Assembly: GCF_958295425.1 (NCBI RefSeq)
Contig: NC_081139.1
Coordinates: forward strand, 22,263,888-22,327,887
Length of the DNA stretch: 64,000 nucleotides
From: Solea solea
Taxonomy: Eukaryota; Chordata; Actinopteri; Pleuronectiformes; Soleidae
Reading direction: 5' to 3'
Positions 34,141 through 49,834 of this stretch are shown piece by piece (positions within the stretch are counted from its first letter, which is position 1; every line of letters begins with the position of its first letter). The translations under genes were made by a program, and so were the position numbers. The notes below the pieces were generated by a model that was not told where the DNA came from, searched no databases, and saw only the letters and a list, made by a program, of their open reading frames with translations.

Positions 34141-35396
34141 AGAAACCGTTTCGCTGCGTCATCCAGTCAGCAGCGAGACAGCTGACATGTCATTGTTCTA
34201 TATGAATTAAAATAAACTTTGTTTATATAGCACTGCTTTACAAGATGGAACATTATGAAAACTATTAAAACAATTAAAATAAGCTGAAACAAACACAATA
34301 ACGTAAAATAATGATAAAACATTGTAGTAAATATAATTATCATGAGAATGCCACTCGTCTTATAAGACGATCAAACTTATAAAAGGACATTTATAAAAAC
34401 ATTTTTGAATGATTTGAAAGTGGCTGCATTAAAAGAGGAAGGATGCAGGATAAGTGTTGTATGGGGATGGCTACTGCTAAGCGTGTAGTTATGTGTTTTT
34501 TATTATTAATTATTCATGTGTTTGTGTCTGTGATGTCATTCTGATCTATTTTAAAGTATGGACAGCTTGCATGTAAGCAGTGAGCACAGTGACTGACTAA
34601 CACTAATGTGCAAACTTGACTCCTCAGTCTGATTATGTGCCAACTAAAAACAAATGCATCCATCTGTTTTGTGTTTGTACATAAAATAATAACAGAGTTT
34701 ATATGGATACAGTGAACTACAATATATGGACTAGGAATATAAACTTGTTTCACGTTGCAATAGCGTTGTCTTGCTTTTCTTGTGACGTTTCATCTGTACT
34801 TCCTAATGCAGCTTGTGATGAGTGTTTTGATTTGCTGTGCTACAAAGTGTGTTCATTGGTGCCAGGCTTTCTGTGCTTGTGCTGGCTTAAACAAACATAA
34901 AGCCTCAGTGAGAGATAACGAGTATCATGACGGGGGTTATAAACGTCAGGCTAAATCAAAGTGAAATCTAATCAATTATCTTACACTACAAACATAATTA
35001 CTATTTTACGTATTGTTGCTCAGATTGTCGATTCTTGTGTGTTACTGGTCGTGGATGACTCAATTAGTTCACATACGCACGAACATATTCTGTCAGATGA
35101 GAATCGCTTAAAGAGAATCACTTTGAATCATCCTGAAACATTTCCTACAAGTCTGGCACGTTAAGAGTGAAACCATGTCTGAAGAAGCTGATTAGCAAGT
35201 GTGTGATGCTTTTCTTTGTTAAATTTCAAGCTGAAACACTGAACTTAACCAGTTCCAAACCAGGTTATATCTGGCTCTAGACTCATCATATCAGAAAACT
35301 TTTACTGTCGCTGTTGATCCATCTGAAAGAAAAATATATTTATTTATGTGTGCATGTCTGTATTTATTCCTCTCTGATTTTCATTGTTAATAAAAA
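34141..35396 (+). other. dgka: 3' UTR of dgka
   Basis: Follows the stop TAG at 34138-34140. Two AATAAA-type signals are visible, near 34208 and at 35389-35394; the second lies in TGTTAATAAAAAGGG. Weak repeat fragments are present (TTTATATAGCACTGC, near 34225). Confidence 0.5.
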
Positions 35397-35404
35397 GGGT
35401 GCCG

Positions 35405-35720
35405 ATGAAACAATGTAACAATGTTTCCCATGTGGGTCAGGGAACTAAGTGCCCTACGTGAAGTCTTGGGTGTCGCGAGACTTCGTGATGTCATTCTTCA
35501 TTTGCAAAATGCACACTGTGGCTGGTTTGTACCTATGGGCTGCTGCTGAAACATGGTGGTGCAAGATGTAAAGCTTGCTTTAATTACATATAAAAGGCTT
35601 GTAATGCTACAAAATGTTTTTTATTTTAAAGCAGTTATACACTTATACAAACGTACTTATTGGTAGTGTATTCACATTGTCTGTATAAACCCTCCTAAAT
35701 GTTACACACTGAACCTCTTA
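35405..35720 (+). mobile_element. Degenerate family A element
   Basis: ATATAAAAGGCTTGTAATGC, TATTGGTAGTGTATTCA and AAATGTTACACACTGAACC correspond to the right half of the copies at 32440 and 42085. Confidence 0.6.
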
Positions 35721-37019
35721 CTGCAACCTGAAAGTGCTTGCTCTCCTACATTTACTTTGTGTTACCTTCTTAAAACCTTAAAGTTATATTGGACATTTAA
35801 TAATAATAACATCCCCAGTATTGATTTCCTGTAACATCACTGACAAATTGGATTATCATCTCTTTAACTGATTAAATACAATAAAATGATGCCAAAAAAT
35901 GTGTGGGAAGAAAACCCAAGTCTCCCCTGTATTATTTTAGCGCTTCATCATACATCACATTGACAACATGCAGTTAATTAAATTATCCTCAGACTGATTA
36001 CCTTGTGTATGGGCAGATAAAGGAAATGCTTATTTAACAAATTGCCCTGCCACATTTCTTCATCTACAAAGAGATGTATGCACTGGACTGAAGGTAAGAC
36101 AGTGATCTTGTTTTCATCCTAGTCTTATCATAGGCAAACAGCAGGTTACACTGCTGCTTTCAGTTACTTTGCAATTCGTTTTTTTTTTTGTTTTGTTTTT
36201 AAATAAAGCAGTATATACTGTTTTAATATCAAGTGTTAGTGGTATTCAATATAATTTGGTATATGCATGTGGGAGGCAGAGCAGGAGGACTCATCTCGAG
36301 GCAGTTAATCAGCAACAAAGGTTTTGTTTGTTGTTTTGAGTAAAAAGCATGTGATTGCGTATGTGTGTGTGTCACAAGGAAGCTGGTGGAAAGATAAAAG
36401 GGAGCCACACATGAAAATCAAAATGTAAATGTGGACGTGGACTAGAGAGTGGTTCTACCTATGTGAATGAAAGCTACCTAACGCCCTCTAAGCATCATTT
36501 TCATGGAGCAGCTGGTAAGGTCTGATTTTAAAACTGTATTTGGCAGGACTGCCGGGAGAGATTGTTGATTGATGAGGTTATTAAAGGTGACAAATGTAAA
36601 ATATGAACAACAGTGACCTTTAGAGTTTAAAATGGTAACTGCAATCCCAATTCCAAACTTTGGAGAATGTGGGTCCACTTGCCACTCACATTATCAAGTT
36701 TCCAAAACATTGGGCTGCCCTTACTGTATACCCAGAGGTAGTTGTTTAATGCACATACACAGATATAAAACTCTATTACAGTCTGTTTTATTCTATAAAC
36801 AGTGAACCTACTAGGTTCATTTTCTCTCATGTCAGAGATTGTGTCTTAAAGCAGCAGCAGAGTCACAAGATTGGAGACGACGAGGCAACAATAACGGACT
36901 GTAAAAGCACTATGTATGTTAAATATTCACTTAAAGGGAACTTGGCCTGTAAAGGGTTGTTGGTTTTGTCCCTGCCAGGTCAAGTGCTTCCCTGAGGAAG
37001 GTACTCAATCCCCCATTGG
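35721..37019. other. Intergenic, no gene seen
   Basis: AT-rich sequence with short runs of T and GT. Short minus ORFs (36478-36830) have no domain or splice support. Confidence 0.6.
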
Positions 37020-37150
37020 TCATTGCTAATTGGACACTCTAAATTGACCACATCCAGTGCACTCTTAGCATCAGGAAGGGTATCCGACATAAAATCAATG
37101 CTAACTCAAATATGCGGTACATCCTCTGTGGCGACCCCTACAGAGGGAGA
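37020..37150 (+). repeat. Dispersed repeat fragment
   Basis: GGACACTCTAAATTGACCAC, then AGGAAGGGTATCCGACATAAAA and TGTGGCGACCCCTACAGAGG, is the recognisable tail of a common fish repeat. Confidence 0.7.
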
Positions 37151-37259
37151 AGCCAAAATAATTATCATCAAATATCCACTCATAACATGTATGTGAGGAG
37201 GGAAAGACAGAGCAGTAGCTAAGCTTAGTTGTGCATTTTGGTTTGCCTTTTTGTTGACT

Positions 37260-37690
37260 ATTCTTATCATGAAGTGAAGGCCAAAGAGAAGAGGTGAGTC
37301 TTTAAAAGTGATTTAAAATGTTCAATGGTGGGGGCAGATTTAATTTCCATGGGTGAATGGTTCCAAAGTTTGGCCACAAAAGGCCAGATTGCCCCGGGTT
37401 TTCAGTCAGGATTTTGGCACATCTAAAGTCAACCTGTTATTAGACCTCAGAGCTTGGCATGGGGTGTGAAGAAGAAGCTCAGAGAGGTAAGATGGTGCCA
37501 AACCATCAAGAGCTTTAAAAGCCAACAATACATTTTTATAATCACTCTTAAAACAAATAGGAAGCCAGTGGAGAGATCGCAACACAGGTGTGATGTGGTC
37601 TCTTTTATTTTTTCCTGTCAAAAGGTGAGCAGCAATGTTCTGGACTATAGCTGGAGTCAGATGACTGATCTAAGCCAACATGCATATCTT
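37260..37690 (-). pseudogene. LINE reverse-transcriptase C-terminal fragment
   Basis: The minus strand reads KRDHITPVLRSLHWLPICF and YLSELLLHTPC, the hallmark C-terminal extension of fish L2-type LINE reverse transcriptases. After an interruption it reads LWNHSPMEIKSAPTIEHFKS then LLKTHLFSLAF, the terminal part of the same ORF. Stops and frameshifts show it is dead, 5'-truncated retrotransposon sequence. Confidence 0.8.
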
Positions 37691-38589
37691 ACATAACAAC
37701 TTTAAAATACTCAGGGGAATCGCAGCTTTCTGTCTGTCTCGATCTCCCCTCGTCAGAAGAACACAAATAGTTTCAAAAAGCAAGACCTAAAGGAATCTTT
37801 CCATCTCTAACTTTATTCCAAAACTAACATTGTATTTTCTTGAGTGTATTATCTTTTTTTAAGACTGCAAACATTCAGTTATATACAGTATGTATGTTCT
37901 TGCATGAACAAAGTAAAATAATAAATAAGAAACAAATAAAGATGACTGCATGTCCACTTAAGTCTGTTTGTTTTCTCTTGTACTCTCTTGTACTCTCAAA
38001 CCTCTGTCATTATCTGCGGTTAATTCTGGTCTGACTGATCCATCTCATCAGCTGCTTCAGAGAAAATCTCAACCATTGCATACCCTGAATGATCCTTCTC
38101 ACTTTCTTCACACTTAAAAAAGTCACAGCCAAAGATCCCCCTGGAGAAGGCTCAAGTGTTTGTGTACGTGGTTGTCCTGGTTGGTGTGACATAATGGGTA
38201 TAAGGTGATGTTGAAACTGACGACGACGACTTTGGAAGTCTGCGGCTGTGGCTGTGGCTTGCATAGTGCAACATGCTTGATGATGGCATTACTGTGTGAC
38301 ATGGTCTGAGGTTCCCCCGTTTCATGAAATGAAACTGTTCCTAATTGTCATATGTAGGAGGTCAGAATAAAGATCCTCCTTCCAACAGAGGATTGTATGA
38401 AGTCTAACTGAACTTGAAAACAATGACCTCTAATATATATAGTCATATAATCAGGGATGCAAGCAGCACTGAATGAGCTCTCATCCCGTTTCTGAACATT
38501 TGTGTGAGAATAAGGAAAATGGCATTAACTCCTGTGTGTGTGTACGTGTGTGTCTGTATGTATATATATATACACATATACATGTAGGT

Positions 38590-39120
38590 ATGTATATGAA
38601 GTAATGCATGGTGCCTACAGTGAAACATGGTGGTGGCAGTGTCTTTATGTGGGGCTGCATGAGTGCTGTAGGTGTTGGGGAGCTGCATTTCATTGATGGT
38701 ATCATGAATTCACAGATGTACTGCTCTACGTTGAAAGAGAAGATGCTACCATCACCCCGTGCCCTTGGTCGTCGTGCATTTTTCCAACATGAAACAACCC
38801 AAGACACACATCTAATGCCACTGTTGCATTTCTGAAGAAGAAGAACAGAGTGAAAGTGATTCAGTATGTCTCCTGATCTGAATCCAATCAAACACCTATG
38901 GGGAAATCTGAAGAGACAAGTTGAGCGTCTCTCTCCATCCAGCATCCAGGCTCTAAAATAGGTTGTTCTTGAAGAATGGAAAAAGACAGATGTTGCAATT
39001 ATGTCGCCAACTTGTTCATTCCAAGCCTACAAGACTCAGAAGGAGGTAGTAGTTGTTGTTGTTGTGGGTGTACTCATTTTTGCATCAGCTCATTTGGGTG
39101 AAACTGTGGTGATTTTGTGA
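38590..39120 (+). pseudogene. Tc1/mariner transposase relic
   Basis: The plus strand reads VKHGGGSVFMWGC (38622), then a frameshifted FFQHETTQDTH segment, then SPDLNPIKHLWGNLKRQVE (near 38870), the C-terminal half of a Tc1-type DDE transposase. Stops and at least one frameshift interrupt it. The downstream GGTGTACTCATTTTTGC (39067) resembles the interior of Tc1 ends. The 5' half is missing. Confidence 0.85.
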
Positions 39121-39250
39121 TCTAAGTTATTTTATCAACCTTACTTTCATGAAAACTCAGTTGTCTTCTATAACCTTCAATTGTTTATTGAGATAGTGAT
39201 CAAAATATTACTTTTCAAAGGGTCTGTAGTCACTTATGCTGAGCACTGTT

Positions 39251-39256
39251 CATATG

Positions 39257-39302
<46 letters not shown>

Positions 39303-39347
39303 CATATACATATATATGTATATATATACATATATGTATGTATATAA
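39251..39347. repeat. (TA)n/(CATA)n microsatellite
   Basis: Long alternating TA with CATA interruptions follows the Tc1 relic. Confidence 0.95.
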
Positions 39348-39359
39348 AAAGTCAGTAAA

Positions 39360-40060
39360 AAACAGCTACAACTACAAATGAACTTCCAAATCTTCTCCAG
39401 TATCCAGGCTTGGGACCGGCAGAGTGATCCAAAAGAAAGTTTTTATTTATTGCGTTTTTTTTTATTGCAGTAATTTGGGACAGGGGAGGGTTAGGGGACA
39501 GGGTCTCCAATAACACCAGAAAAAGACACTAGATTGTCAGTAGTCCCAATAAAAAAAATTGCCAGAGGGGACTGAATACTTACTAAATACGCTAGCGGGA
39601 GCTAGTGATCTTTCAACTTGAAGGTTATGGCCGGTGGTGCCCCCCCCCCCAATCAAATTCAGCTTAGGGCCCCATAAAGGCTTGGGCCGACACTGATGTG
39701 GACCTTTCTGTTTACTTCATTACTGTCACTAGTTGTTTGGGTGTAGAATTGCATCCATCTGTCATCTCTGTTTAAGTGACTAGTGACAGACAGTACTTCA
39801 GGGCCCAATTAGATTTCAGCTGGAGCCAGAGCTCCCCGGTCCTGCCTCAAGACTTGTTTTTTTATATACATAAATCCCCTTTAATTTAAAAATTCACCCC
39901 CTCAGGTTTAAAAACAAAAAAACAAAAACAAACAAAACATTGGCTGCTTCATCCTGGTTGTTGAAGCCTATAATACAAACAAAGGTAAACCTCTATACCG
40001 CAGGTGTTTCCTGGACTTTCCTGTGATAACACACGCGTATCAACTGTAACATTTCCAGTC
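39360..40060. other. Intergenic upstream of nr4a1
   Basis: No gene is visible. There is a C10 run near 39640 and A-rich tracts near 39905. The TGGTGCCCCC and AGGGCCCCATAAAGGC segments look repeat-derived. Confidence 0.5.
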
Positions 40061-40079
40061 TGAAAACGTGTGCACCTCC

Positions 40080-40345
40080 AAACGCGGGCTATTCTTAGCG
40101 CTTTTCATCCAGTAATAGACCCACGTGAGCGACGCCGCTGTCGTTTTCAGTTTATATTTAGAACGCACGCTCCCCCGGCTCTTGCGTCAATGGAATCCCG
40201 GGCGTGCGTCACACGGAACGACGTCAGTTCGGCGAGCGGCGCTGATTGGCCCGCGCCCCGGAAAGTTCCACCGCCCTGTTTACCATCTATGGGCACGGAC
40301 CCGCCTTTTTGTCGACGCAGCCAAAATAAAACAAGAGTGTATGGA
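40080..40345 (+). promoter_or_regulatory. nr4a1: nr4a1 promoter with CRE-like and CArG-like sites
   Basis: A GC-rich island upstream of nr4a1 holds TGCGTCA (40183-40189), TGCGTCAC (40205-40212) and CGACGTCA (40219-40226), all CRE/AP-1-like; an inverted CCAAT box (ATTGG, 40245-40249); and CCATCTATGG (40283-40292), a CArG-like site with one mismatch to CC(A/T)6GG. Mammalian NR4A1 is driven by similar CREB/AP-1-type and SRF-type sites as an immediate-early gene. Confidence 0.7.
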
Positions 40346-40475
40346 GTCTTCAGCGTCGCTCTGACCCAGTGTGAGTGTTTGAATGAGCGTGTTTGCTGCC
40401 ACAGGTGTCACACACTAGACTCTCTGCTTTGGAATAAATGAAAAGCTTCAAAATCTGGATATTTACATGAATTAG
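40300..40475 (+). other. nr4a1: Probable noncoding exon 1 of nr4a1
   Basis: The strong donor ATTAG|GTAAGT (exon end 40475) lies at the downstream side of the GC island, and the next in-frame coding exon begins with a CTTAG acceptor at 42567. The transcription start is inferred, not seen. Confidence 0.5.
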
Positions 40476-40584
40476 GTAAGTGGAGTTGTTTTGTTTTTGT
40501 TGAATTATTCACTCGTTCACCTTGATGCTGATGTTAGATTTACTCTCATTCACTACTACACTTTGGTTTAGAGATATACAGGGC

Positions 40585-40865
40585 TTTAACTATTATTCCA
40601 TCATTAATTAATCGCCAATTGTTTTTCATAATTAATCAACGAGACTTTGAAAACAGTTCTCCTGCTTCTTAAATGTAGCAAAATAACAAAACAAAAGATA
40701 TGCAGTGTTTTGTGTCTTTGTTATAGAGAACACACCAAAACAAAGTAACTATCTCTGGTTAGTGAACAAAACAAGGCATTTTGAGTCGTTTCGATGTTTG
40801 ACAAAACAGCTGATCAAATAACTGAGAAAATAATCGTCAGATGAATTAGTTAGTTGCAGCAGTCA
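40585..40865. repeat. Dispersed inverted-repeat element, family B
   Basis: Ends carry ATTAATTAATCGCC and GAGAAAATAATCGTCAG; the interior AAACAAGGCATTTTGAG matches the copy at 47490-47865. It lies in nr4a1 intron 1. Confidence 0.7.
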
Positions 40866-42084
40866 GGGAGACACACTCACTTAAAAAAGGTCTTTGAGTT
40901 CACCTGATCTAAAACCCCTGCAATAACTTCATTCACAAGTTCCACCATGTCAAAGTTTGTTTGTTTGTAACATCTTCAGAAAAATGTTTTATCTAATTCG
41001 ATATATTAACAACAAACTAAACTCTCCAAACTGAGCATTAGGAGCATTAAGTCGCACACTCACTGTTTAAACTCAGTGTACACAAAACAACCTGGCAGCT
41101 CAAGTGTAATTCCATTATTTTGAGGACACACATTGTTGTTAGAACACAAACTCTTGTTAAAACCGAGTATATATATTATTTAATAGAGGAAATGATCCAG
41201 AGTCAACGTGATGCAGCTTTTCCTGTGAGTAAAAATAATAACAATGCTGCTGCAGCCACAGTGCTAAGAGAACTGAAAACCTCACAGACTGTCTTTACTG
41301 TCTGCAGAGCTTTCACAGCCGTATGCTCCACATGTTCACGGTAATAGTTCCGAGCTTAATCTTTGATTTTACTTGCAAACGTTTTTTTAGTTTTTTGTTG
41401 GGGTGAGCGTGTGTGGGGTCTGTTACTGTTGCTGCATAGGTGTGAGGAGTAGGGTGTATATTTAGGATATAAAACACATGTCGGACACTTGAGTAGTGTG
41501 ACCTCCTCATAAATCAACTTCATTAATAGGAAAGGTAGGAGGAGGGAATAAAAACCTTTGGATTGAACAGTTTTGGAGGAACGTGCAGCACATTTTTTGC
41601 TGAAAAGCCTAGTGAGGGATTTACCACTTGTGGATACATGTCCATTTACCCACCCATGCGCACACGCACACACATAAACAGGCTTTGCCACCTTTCCCAT
41701 TTAAGCTGGCATTCAGCCCACCCTGAAACACTATCTGCAACACTCCCTGGTACGGACCCTGTGAAAGAGGGTTGCCCTCCACTGAAGGAGATTTTCAGAG
41801 CATTAAGAGCCAGTAACACAATATCCGGCAAGATCAGATTGCTCACTGGACCACCCTCTGCATTTTCTAAAGAGGACTCATTGGCCCTGAAGCTAGAGAA
41901 ATGGTGTGTGTCTTAGGGAAACGAGTGTTAGTGTATGCTACTGTTTGGAAGAGTGTACATAGAGGATTAAAAACTTTGACCTAAATGATTTTATCTTATT
42001 TGACGTGCAGGTTTGAACACTTTAATGTCGCGCTTTAATAACTCCAGTTAACCCCAGTAACTCACTTGCATCTGTTTTGAAAAA

Positions 42085-42425
42085 TACGCTTAAAAAAAGA
42101 ATTATTGTGAAGGAATTAGTGACATCTAATGTTGAGACTGCATGTTGCAACAAACAGGACTCCTCTGCTCACCCCTCCCTTTCGCAAGTATGTCAGGGAA
42201 CTACATTGGCCCTTGCATACTTATAAATGTGGAAATACAGGCCCCTGTACAAACATAATGGCACAAAATGGAGGCCTCACAGAAGCTAGGCCCTTGCCTA
42301 AAGTACAGTAAAAAGGCTTATTCTAGGGCTTCAAAAAACATTTTTAATTAAAAACAATTACATAAACTTATATAAACCCACTTATGGGTAGTATATTTTA
42401 ATTCCTTAATGTTACACACTGGATT
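42085..42425 (+). mobile_element. Family A element in nr4a1 intron 1
   Basis: AGTGACATCTAATGTTGAGA, TTGCCTAAAGTACAG, TTATGGGTAGTATATTTTAA and TGTTACACACTGGAT match the other family A copies in the same order. It ends about 140 bp before the first coding exon. Confidence 0.75.
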
Positions 42426-42569
42426 GTTAAGAATCTGCCTATAGATGTGACATTGAATATTATAACATATATGTATATATGTATGTATATATAATATAAT
42501 AACATTGTGTTAAAATGGAAACTACTGCTCGGAATTTTAATGTGATTGTTGCTGTGCTCTTCCTTAGCG

Positions 42570-45274
<2,705 letters not shown>

Positions 45275-46690
45275 AAAAAAACAAGCGTTTAATATGTAAA
45301 GACTGATTTACACACAAAAACTGTGAGGCCCTGAACTCTGCTGGTGAACCTCCTTCTAGCACACTGACCCGTGTGCTGAGAGACCATTATTTTTCTAACA
45401 TCACATCTTAAAATTTTATATAGTACCTGTGTGAGTACTACATAAACAGTTATTTCAGTGTCAGACAGAACTGGAATGGTATAAGCACTTCTGGACACAG
45501 TTTATATATATTATATTTTTGGGTGCATTTGTAAAATGACGATATTGCTGTGCTGTAGATGTGAATGTTGCTATGCAGCTAAAGAGACAAGGGTATTTGG
45601 GTAGATGCAATGTAGTGTTACATGCTCGGAAACACACTAATTTCTTAAAAAGCGTGTTGTTACTTTTTTTAAAATGACTTTAGTCCTGTTTGTTAAAAAG
45701 AAAAAAACAACTGTGGAGTCCTACTTTATTTGTTAATAATTCCCCTTCCTTGTGCCACAAATGATAGTTTTAGTCATAATCTTTCTCCTGTGGAAGGTCT
45801 CGGACCAAAGTTTACTCTTATTTTGATAGATTCAGTTTCAAACCTTATTGCCTTAAAACCAAGCAAAATGTTCCACCATAACTCTTGTGCTGCCACCTTG
45901 TAAAGGCTGATGCTGGCAGAGCTTCTGCTCAGCTGCGTTTCCCTGTAATAACGTACTTCTCTGGCTTTTGAGAACTAAATTTGACTTGTTGAATGAAAAC
46001 GCAAAGTGCCTTTTATAAAGCCATAGTTTGTGAATCACATTTGTGAATCAATTTTTATATATTGGGCTGCAGACATGAGCTATAGGTCACCATGATGAGT
46101 ATGATCACAACTCTCAATAGCGTATCAGTATAGTTTGACAAAGTTTACACTAAGCTGGGAGAGCAACAGGTGGTTTAGAATCTACAAGATTTCAATTCTC
46201 TTCATGTTTCTGAGGTTTTAGGAGAGTTGTCCATTTTTAGATTGAATTTGGTCAGTGCACAATTCACAGTCAACCATGATAATACACATGGAAAATGGCC
46301 ACCATGCATTAAGTGTAAATATGTTTGATATCAACTCTTCCTTGGCTCTTACATGTAGACATTTCATCTGTCATTTGTTTTCAACCTTGTACATTTTTCC
46401 TTGCTGTCTTCCACATTCTGATGAATTGTGTTTTTTTTTTATCTCAAAATTTACAAAAGGAATTCTGTTTCTTAAAAAAATCACAGTGAAATGTGATGTG
46501 CAGCTATGAGCATTTTGTTCACATTGTCCAAACAGTAAAATTAATGTAAGTTTTTTTTTGTTTTTTTGTTTGTTCTTATTTTACGACTTTTGTTTGGAAA
46601 ATGTGTGGACTTGTGAAAATACTGCCAGGGCTTTAATGGTGCAAAAAATATTCTGAGACTGAGAATATTTGATAATAAATGTTTTTAAAA
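45275..46690 (+). other. nr4a1: 3' UTR of nr4a1
   Basis: AU-rich sequence follows the stop codon, with AATAAA at 46674-46679 as the likely polyadenylation signal. A short AU-rich 3' UTR fits an unstable immediate-early mRNA; this is an inference. Confidence 0.6.
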
Positions 46691-47489
46691 ATACCACTGA
46701 TTACTTTCATTTACATTTCTGCCGTATTATGATTTGATACTGTATACATTTGTGTCCACTTTCAGATGTGTTGGATGAAATTTTCACTTCCTTCATTGGA
46801 CATTTTCAATTTTCACCCCATCACACAGTTTGAAATAATACAAATTCTATAGATAAGATGTATTTTTATCCTTTGAAGTGAATTTTAATATTTTCAAAGA
46901 ATCTTATAAAGAGACTAAAACCAACAATCCATTAGTTAGTTTGAGTTCCTTTTCTGTCTCCCTTAGACGACTCATCCCTGGGCTCAGTTTGTCCCACTGA
47001 AGGTGCAAATCTGCAAACACATCATGTAAGAGCTGGGCACTGTAGTTTTTACAGTGCCCAACACTTTACACAAACAGGTGTAAATTGTGCGTTTGTAGGA
47101 ACTATTTTAAGCTGTGGATCTGATGTTAATTGCGTGGCTGTCGCTACGTTTGAAGTCAGCCAGTGTGTCCAGAGGAATCCAAAAGACGACTGACCTTTCT
47201 GACGTTTTGTTTTGAATAAAAGGTCATCAAATTTATCAAAGACATTCACGACGGACCACAGGATGAATAACACTGTGTATCGCTGTCGTCCAGTAGTTTG
47301 GTTTAAGGCCAAATACCAGAAAAACCAATGACAGTAACTTTGTGTTTAGTGGTACTTTACACACATTGCACCCCCCCCATACCTTGTACACTGCACTTTA
47401 CATAGACTCTATACCCCCCACATACTTTCACAGTTGAGCAAAAGATGCAGTTTTGCACTTGTAACGTTCTATAAACCAAATATGTGTTT
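46691..47489. other. Intergenic, no gene seen
   Basis: AT-rich with a C-run near 47370. The minus ORF 47049-47312 has no recognisable domain. Confidence 0.55.
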
Positions 47490-47865
47490 ATAGCTGAAAA
47501 AATTAATCGATTATTAATTGATTACTAAATTAATTGACAACTATTTTGATTATCGATTCATCGGTTTGAAGGTTTTTTCATGATTAAAACAAGATTTCCG
47601 ATTGTTTAAGCTTCTTAAATGTGAGTATTTTCTTAATTTCTTTGCTCTGGATAACAAAGAAATCATTAAAAGTCAATCATTTTGGTTTTTAGACAAAACA
47701 AGACATTTGAGAACATCATCATTTCCGGGTTTGATGAACACCGATCAACATTTTTAAAGGTTTTCTGATATTTTATGGACCAAACGATTAATCGAGAAAA
47801 TAATCAACAGATTAATCGATTATGAAAATAATCGTTTTGCAGCTCGTTTTGCAGTTGCAGCTCTA
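47490..47865. repeat. Dispersed inverted-repeat element, family B
   Basis: Begins AAAAAATTAATCGATTATTAA and ends TTAATCGATTATGAAAATAATC, with GACAAAACAAGACATTTGAG inside. Related copies lie at 40585-40865 and 59150-59340. Confidence 0.8.
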
Positions 47866-49086
47866 TATGAGTTTAAAAATCTATGTAATAATTTCATTAT
47901 ATGATTTTCTTTTGCCTGAGCATTATCCTCCTGTCACCATTTTATCTTTGCATCTCGCCACATCCCCGTTGCTACGAGACAAAGGACAACAAATTAAAAG
48001 TGCCCATTTTCTGTTGGATAGTAACGAATGACAGACAGATGGAGAGGGCCTGAGAGCAGGATGAAGAGTTTATTTTCCCTCATACAAATTGCGCAATCTT
48101 CATTAGTGGACTAATCTGTCATGGTTTTGCACTGACTTGATAATCAATAATTCATCTTTTATCTTTCAAACACGAAACAAATTAAGCTCAAAGCAACACT
48201 GGACTTCAGTGCAGCCTCTCCCACCCCTGTTTAAAATAAGCCTAATCAGGGTTTGGCTACACTGACCACACTTGTTCTATACATTGATTATTTTCATAAA
48301 AGATATACACTATGTCCAGACTTGTCCTTTAATTAGAGGCAAGAAATAGTTTCATCAGCTGACAGGGAACGCTGTATTTATTTAACACAGGCTCTACATT
48401 GCGCTTCAGCTCATTACATGTTAATGTGACCAAAAGCAGTCCTTCATCTCCTCTTCACTCGGCCTGTGATGTTTTGTCACACATGGTGCTAATGTTGGCA
48501 TCATCCTTGACCAGAGGAAGCCAACACCGTCCCACTCTCAGCCACAGCAGACTGCGGGACTGCCTGTTTTCAGCCGCCTGATACCCGATCCCACTGTACA
48601 CCACATAGCGTTCATCTGGATTTTGGTGTTGGCAGACAGAGTGGAAAAAGGGGACAAGGGGAGAAAAGGGGCGGAGGCAGTATGAAAGCCAGCTCGCATT
48701 GAGGTGTTCATTATGTTACAAAATGGCAAGTGTACTGCCAGCGTCAGATGTAATGGAGTCAGCAGACTGGTAAAGTTTCTTAAGGAGGATTTACTGTAGG
48801 TGAATGCAGTAGTTCAGAGTTTCTTCAGTTTTTGACTTTGACTTTTCTTATTTTTTAATCTGGTCACACACCATAACTATTTACACATGTTCACAGACTG
48901 TATTCACTGCACTTAAGACACATGTTCCCTGTGTCTTAACTGACACAGTTAACATGTTCTGACATGTCTGACATGTTCCCTGTTCCCAAAGACAGACCTA
49001 AATAGATCTTTTGCCTGCGGCTGAAAATTTGAGGAAAAACTTCAATAAATGAAACAAGAAATATAAATCACGTTGTTTAGATGCTT

Positions 49087-49088
<2 letters not shown>
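47866..49088. other. Intergenic, no gene seen
   Basis: No ORF with family resemblance. The GC-balanced part 48400-48750 is unique-looking and could be regulatory, but nothing in it is diagnostic. Confidence 0.5.
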
Positions 49089-49139
<51 letters not shown>

Positions 49140-49151
49140 CGTATATATATT
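49089..49151. repeat. (TA)n microsatellite
   Basis: Alternating TA run with GTA interruptions. Confidence 0.95.
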
Positions 49152-49284
49152 TACTGGTTCAGGACAACCTGGAAGTAAGAATAATATATCAAACAGCCAA
49201 GTCTATGGGAAAATCTCACTTTATTTAAAAAGACAATAATCATCTTACTAAAGAGTTAATGTCTCAGTCATTAGTTTCAGGTAT

Positions 49285-49580
49285 TCTTCAATAGAAAATT
49301 CATCCATCCATCCTCCACATAAGGGTCACGGGGTGCTGTGCCAATCTCACATAGGGCAAAAGGTGGGGTACACCATGGACAGTTCACCAGTCCATCACAG
49401 GGCCACAGATAGAGAAAAACAACCATATTGACTGAGGAAACTGGAGAAAAAAAACAACAATGCACAGATGTGGAGAACATGCAAACTCCATGCAGAAAGG
49501 CTCTTGTTCCAACCTTGGTCACAAACCTGGGTCTTCTTACTTGAAATGCAAGAGTGCTAACCACTACACCTACCATGTGG
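49285..49580 (-). mobile_element. tRNA-derived SINE-like element
   Basis: On the minus strand it opens with GGTGTAGTGGTTAGCACTCT, an A-box-like tRNA start, continues through GGAGTTTGCATGTTCTCC, and ends in the same tail as the 8310 copy (GGCCCTGTGATGGACTGGTG) with GGATGGATGAA repeats. This is a near full-length SINE copy. Confidence 0.8.
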
Positions 49581-49834
49581 TCCTATATACAACATGATGA
49601 CACACAACATGTTTCCATTTAGAGGAATATATATGATACACTGTAAATATGAGTAGATACTTTGATGTCTGTGAACTTCTGGTATCAAAAACTGACATGG
49701 CACTGGCCAAATTGCTTATCTCAATTCTTCAAAATGGGAGTTCAGAATCATTAAAGTGACGTCACTATTGGATGCTACTTGGTTGTATGTTGTGAACTAT
49801 ACAGGAATTTGACCTGATTCAACGGCTTCAGAGT

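Noticed and set aside
41563..41916. 117-codon plus ORF in nr4a1 intron 1
   Set aside because: No resemblance to NR4A1 N-terminal isoforms and no splice sites that join it in frame.
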